A DNA stretch of 64,000 nt, from positions 6,634,001-6,698,000 of the forward strand of contig NC_035790.1 in assembly GCF_001653235.2 (NCBI RefSeq), written 5' to 3'. The first letter of the stretch is position 1; each line of letters opens with the position of its first letter. Shown here in pieces: positions 60,119 to 64,000 of this stretch. The translations under genes were made by a program, and so were the position numbers. This stretch comes from Pochonia chlamydosporia 170. Its lineage: Eukaryota; Ascomycota; Sordariomycetes; Hypocreales; Clavicipitaceae. The notes beneath the pieces are model-generated. The model did not search any database, was not told where the DNA came from, and was given only the letters and a program-made list of their open reading frames with translations.

Positions 60119-61387
60119 TTATGACTTTCCTTGCTGCTTGAGCTCATCCAGAGCCTCCATCTCATCGTCCCATTTGCTGCCCGGCGGAGGTGGTGATGGC
60201 AATTTAGGAATAGGAGCGGCTGCAGATTTCGGTGGATAAGCGGCTGGTGCAGCTGGCTCCGTACGCTTTTTGGTCCCATCTGACGGCAGTGCCGGGAATT
60301 CGTCGACCGTGAGTGAAGGAGCAGGCGCGTTCCTGTCAACTGGCTTCGGTGATGAGCCGCCAAACCCTCCTCGCCCACGGCCGCCGCCGCGTCCACCGCG
60401 TCCTCTTCCTCGGCCACGATTTCGGTCATCTAAGAAGCGGTCCACATCGGGCTGATCGTCTCCCTCTCGAGCATATCTGCTCCCTCCTAGACCTCCTCGC
60501 TTCGTACCTCTTATTCCGCCGTTGGCTCCCCTGAATCCCCGTCTAGCCTCTTCCTCCAGGATGGCTTCCTTGCCTTCATCCCAGCCACCTTCTTTCATGC
60601 CCATTGCCTTGAGCTTGCGCTCGCGATTCTTGGCTCGTTCGTCATCAAGCTTGCGCTTATCCTCCTCTCCCCGTCGCTTGCGCTCAGCTTCCTCTGCTCT
60701 ACGTTTACGAGCGTCCTCCATGCCCTTGGCATAAGCCTGGGCGTGCTGCTTTTCGTCCATTTCAGCCCTCTCAAACTGACGCGTCTTTTCGGCTGCCAAC
60801 AGCTTCATCTGCTCCATTTTGGCAGCGAGTTCATCATCGGTGAGTTTCTGGCGCGGGTTGGCGCCGGATTGAAGTCTTGCCTCGGCGTTCAGAGCTGTAT
60901 TCTGTGACGTCGAGTGGGATCTCTTATCCTTGGCGGGCGCGGTAGGTGTATTGGGTGGTGGTGATTCGCCCTTGGGCTTGTTGTCCGTGACCGCAACCTG
61001 TTTTTCCTTCTCCGTCTCTCTCGGTGGCGCGGGCGACTTGCTGGTCGGTGGTGGAGGTGTAGACTGTTGCTTCATGTTGAAGTTGCCCTTGCGAGCAAAG
61101 CGCGAGGAGGATAGGTTACCGCCTTTGGTCTGGGTCTGAGGTTGCGGCGAAGGCTGCGATTGCGCCCGCGATGGTGACGGCGCATGGTTGTTAGAAGTCT
61201 GGACGGGCGGCGATGACTTCTTGGGTCTGGTTTGTCTGGGCTGTGTAGGCTCTGGAGCTACAGGCGCGGGTACTGGGTCTGGTGCAGGCTGCGCTTCTTC
61301 TTGCACAACGATAGGCTCGCTTTCGACGGGCTCGAAGTCATCGTAGAAGAGGTCATCGTCGGTTCGGCCGCCAAATTGGTCCTCCAT
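60119..61387 (-). CDS. RGG-box, low-complexity RNA-binding protein candidate
   Basis: A 422-residue, intronless protein. The acidic start (MEDQFGGRTDDDLFYDDFEP) is followed by a long Pro/Gln/Ser-rich disordered part, a charged coiled-coil stretch (KMEQMKLLAAEKTRQFERAE, then RKRRAEEAERKRR), an RGG cluster near residue 330 (RGRGRGRGGRGGGRGRGG), and a C-terminal SLTVDEFPALPSDG motif. RGG boxes bind RNA; the DEFPALP-like motif resembles that of ribosome-associated HABP4/Stm1-like or translation-linked proteins. I do not recognise a named orthologue. A role in mRNA metabolism is inference. The ATG context (CCAAAATGG) is good. Confidence 0.75.
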   Translation of the reverse strand: MEDQFGGRTDDDLFYDDFEPVESEPIVVQEEAQPAPDPVPAPVAPEPTQPRQTRPKKSSPPVQTSNNHAPSPSRAQSQPSPQPQTQTKGGNLSSSRFARKGNFNMKQQSTPPPPTSKSPAPPRETEKEKQVAVTDNKPKGESPPPNTPTAPAKDKRSHSTSQNTALNAEARLQSGANPRQKLTDDELAAKMEQMKLLAAEKTRQFERAEMDEKQHAQAYAKGMEDARKRRAEEAERKRRGEEDKRKLDDERAKNRERKLKAMGMKEGGWDEGKEAILEEEARRGFRGANGGIRGTKRGGLGGSRYAREGDDQPDVDRFLDDRNRGRGRGRGGRGGGRGRGGFGGSSPKPVDRNAPAPSLTVDEFPALPSDGTKKRTEPAAPAAYPPKSAAAPIPKLPSPPPPGSKWDDEMEALDELKQQGKS

Positions 61388-62420
61388 TTTGGTAAGCTAC
61401 AGAATAGATGTCAGCTTGAAAAGTCGTTGACGTGGGCAAAGACGAGAGCAATGAGAGAGATCCAAGAGTAAAGCGAAGTCACGTACACGCTGATGTTGGT
61501 GGTACGAGCTTGAGGATGAAAGAAGGTGAAAGGCTGGGAGGACGAGCAATGTCAAGCCTCGTTCTTCAATGCGACATGGACGTTTGGAGTTCAAAGTTCC
61601 ATGTCACATCAAGTCGGGTCCATGTCAGGTCGCGAACTCGAGTCACCTAATACGTCGTAGTGCAAGTGGGAGAAGGCGGCAGAAAGTGGCACTGGACGGA
61701 CTGGGAGATGTGGGGTCAATCCTGTCCTGTCTGTTCTTGTCTGTTCTTGTCTGTTCTTGTCTTGGTCGGGACTCTGGATGAACAAAGTAATCACATTGAT
61801 TGTTCATGAGTTGCCTTGGGCATGACACATCTGCCGTGAACCGACCGTGGACCTACGATGATTCGGGCTGGTTGATAAGTTCATGCCTGCCAGACTTTTG
61901 AACGAGATGCTCACCTCCTGAGAGTCCATCACCGTCATCCGAGTTTGCTCACCAGCCCCTTCCTTGCCAAGTGTCCTGTGTAACAACCATCTGGTGGTTT
62001 GCAAACTGCCAGGCGTTGATATGCGCAATAAAGATTGACGTACCCATAGGACGTATTAGCGGGCCCAGGATGCTGTATCCCAGACTGAACAACATTTGCC
62101 CGTGGAAATACGACATCTGATTGCCGATTGTGCAGCCGACATAGTTCAATATCCTCGTCTCCTGAGCCCCGTGGCCGCATTTCCCATGGACCAACTAATT
62201 TGATCTCAACCCGAACAGCATCACAGTCACGACGCCACCTACAGTACTTCTATTGGATACACTTGGTGAAATCAAGGTGAATTTATTTCAAATACTTATT
62301 GCTATTGTGCAAGCGAGTTCAACTGTGTGGCCGCAAAGGCAGTTGATCAGCACAGACTCAGATCAGAACAAACCTCCACTTCATACAACCCTGACAGCTA
62401 CGACAATCTTGCCACATCTC
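61388..62420. other. Intergenic, RGG gene to small secreted protein
   Basis: About 1 kb. Contains a 10-base tandem repeat at 61731-61760. Otherwise only short open frames without features; no RNA gene seen. Confidence 0.5.
61731..61760. repeat. Three tandem copies of CTGTTCTTGT
   Basis: Three perfect 10-base copies, flanked by one degenerate copy on each side, in the 5' region of the RGG-protein gene. Confidence 0.9.
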
Positions 62421-63024
62421 TTACATAGCAGCAGGCTGGGCATCATCGGCATCTTCCATACCCTTCTTGCCTCCTTTCTTACCTCCCTTCTTGTGACCCT
62501 TACCCTTGTGGCCCTTTGGTGCCTCTGATGCCGAAGGAGTACCAGTAGCAGTAGTAGGCTGTTCGCCAACCTGCATCTTATTCATAGGCGTAGCCTCAGC
62601 AGTCTACCAGCAAGGTCAGCACATAGACTCAACCTCAAAATTGTTGACTCCGTTCTAGAATCACTTACAGCGTCTGCGCTTCCTTTCTTCCCACCCTTCT
62701 TATGGCCCTTGCCTTTATGTCCATCGACGTCCTCAGAGGGTGTAGGAGAACCCATGGGAGGTGGCATACGAGCCTCCATCTTGCCCATGGAAAGCAGGTC
62801 GTCCTACAGAAAGCGTCAGAATGGTGTAGGTGTAGAAGATTCATGATTATGCTTACGACCGGCAGAGACGGGAGAGCACCGCTGGGCATGGCAGGCGTTG
62901 CATCAGAACATCCAGTAGCAGAAGCAGAGGCACTATGTTTCTTGTTGCCCCCATGGTGCTGGTCCATTGGAGTAGCGAGGGCCATTCCGAGGAAGGCAGT
63001 GATGACGGCGATTGTGAACTTCAT
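62421..63024 (-). CDS. Small secreted protein with Gly/Lys/His-rich repeats
   Basis: Exons 63024-62857, 62803-62669 and 62603-62421, all phase 0 with introns of 53 and 65 nt, give 161 residues. The signal peptide MKFTIAVITAFLGMALA is followed by a His/Ser-rich stretch with a single Cys. Exons 2 and 3 each end in the same basic module, HKGKGHKKGGKKG, the second copy extended by another GGKKG; both follow a Pro/Thr-rich spacer. A TATAAAAG box lies at 63140-63133, 109 bases or more upstream of the ATG. No family is recognised. Repeat-bearing small secreted proteins in fungi can be effectors, wall-bound peptides or metal binders; none can be chosen here. The exon-module correspondence suggests duplication. 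Confidence 0.75.
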
Positions 63025-63768
63025 GGTGGTTATGTTGTGAACGAACTTTTGTTTTGCAAACTTGGAGTAGTGATTATTGTAAGTGCGAGTGACTTGGGTT
63101 CTGAGAGACGGAGGTACCAGCGAACAGGACTCCTTTTATACTTCTAATGATGCGGCATGCTCTTCCTTTGCGACTTGCATTCGGAGTTACAGAATATCAT
63201 GATTCGTACGCTTCGTGCGTTCATTCCTCCCGATGGCAGAGAAGCGGCATCGTGAAAGTCAACCTTACGTGAAATTGGGTCAGTCCATAGCTACACGGAA
63301 AAGAATAGCCGTGATTTCATGCTGTCGTAATTGATGGCTATTCCCAAGACCTTTGGCGGGTGGACGTTGCAGTACAAGGGAGACTGATTCCTACACCCGC
63401 CAATCACAAATGTGATGTCTTGGAAGATCAATAAATGAATGCAGATGGAAGATCGGCGGGTTTCAGAAACCAGTGCCTCCAACAGAGGAAACATGGCAAG
63501 AGAAGATTAAAGTCGTAGATGTGTGGGTTAAATGCTGTTGGCTGACTGTCTTACATGCCATTTGAAGCTCCGCCATTGAGGAGATGCCGATGAGCCGTAC
63601 TGTTTTATAGAACGGTCAGGCTATGGAGCTTATCCCAAGCCAAGTATACAGTATTTTCCAGCTTAAACAGAAAAACATATAGAATGGGCACGAGTAAGCT
63701 CGCTATGAATGGCAATTATATACTATGATCTACTGTTAATATGTTAATAGGTACAAAGGCTCCTCGCC
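63025..63768. other. Intergenic, upstream of the small secreted protein
   Basis: About 740 bases with the TATAAAAG box noted for the secreted protein and otherwise no recognisable feature. Confidence 0.5.
63133..63140 (-). promoter_or_regulatory. TATA box of the small secreted protein gene
   Basis: TATAAAAG on the minus strand, 109 bases upstream of the ATG at 63024; the spacing suits a strongly regulated fungal gene. Confidence 0.5.
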
Positions 63769-64000
63769 TCAAGGATACTCAGGGACAAAATCGACCAAGT
63801 CGCTCATCTTCACTTTGTCATCCCCTTTTCGCATCCAGAGCTCATAGTGAAGCCCAAACTTCTCCTTCACGGCCGACACCAACTCCTCCTCACTCGTAAC
63901 CAATGTACATTTATGCAACTTGCAGACAGCCTCCACATATCCCCGTTTCTGATAACCTGGCATTGCACAGACAATGACGTTTCTTGACTTGGCGCTTAGC
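63769..64000 (-). CDS. 3' end of an unrecognised gene (runs off right edge)
   Basis: The minus-strand frame is open from base 64000 to a stop at 63769, giving the last about 76 residues of a larger protein. It reads KSRNVIVCAMPGY, KRGYVEAVCKLHKCTLVTS and ELWMRKGDDKVKMSDLVDFV. Composition is protein-like, with alternating hydrophobic and charged residues, but I do not recognise the family. An ATG at 63963 could give a 64-residue protein by itself, though the open frame to the edge suggests a longer gene. Confidence 0.5.
   Translation of the reverse strand, partial: LSAKSRNVIVCAMPGYQKRGYVEAVCKLHKCTLVTSEEELVSAVKEKFGLHYELWMRKGDDKVKMSDLVDFVPEYP

Overview
The window reads as nuclear DNA of a filamentous ascomycete. 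Genes are separated by intergenic stretches of 0.3 to 6.5 kb, and most carry one to three short introns (about 50-230 nt) with GTRWGY donors and YAG acceptors. Recognisable families include a fungalysin M36 protease, LysM, PIR-type wall protein, Zn2Cys6 regulators and an Ayg1-type hydrolase. The set fits Sordariomycetes, probably Hypocreales; no species can be fixed from the sequence. Exon joins below were worked out by hand from splice sites, reading phase and family continuity.

Left part (1-20 kb): the 5' half of an AZUL-type HECT ubiquitin ligase runs off the left edge. A decayed flavin-dependent halogenase pseudogene follows, then the 60S biogenesis factor REI1, a Ser/Thr-rich single-pass surface protein, an Ayr1-like short-chain reductase, a paraoxonase-like protein, an Ayg1-type alpha/beta hydrolase, a multi-pass membrane protein and a Zn2Cys6 regulator.

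Middle (20-36 kb): a membrane-anchored LysM protein, the karyopherin Kap123, a TAPT1/Emp65-family ER membrane protein, a dienelactone hydrolase-family protein, a U1-type zinc-finger splicing protein and a PIR-repeat cell-wall protein with a GPI-like tail. These are mostly conserved housekeeping and wall genes.

Accessory stretch (36-54 kb): 6.5 kb without a recognisable gene lies upstream of the PIR gene. Next comes a compact group of four metabolic or regulatory genes: a GST fused to a CmcJ/AsaB-like oxidoreductase module, a divergently transcribed aldehyde dehydrogenase, a short-chain dehydrogenase and a Zn2Cys6 regulator. They look like a small pathway-specific cluster without a polyketide or peptide synthase in view. 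Another 4 kb without a gene follows.

Right part (54-64 kb): a fungalysin, GPI transamidase subunit Gpi16, U1 snRNP protein Luc7, an RGG-rich RNA-binding candidate, a three-exon small secreted repeat protein that is invisible as a single long ORF, and the 3' end of an unrecognised gene. No tRNA, rRNA, CRISPR or intact transposon was found.

The most interesting items are the halogenase pseudogene with multiple independent lesions, the GST/AsaB fusion and its gene neighbourhood, and the hidden Gly/Lys/His repeat secreted protein.
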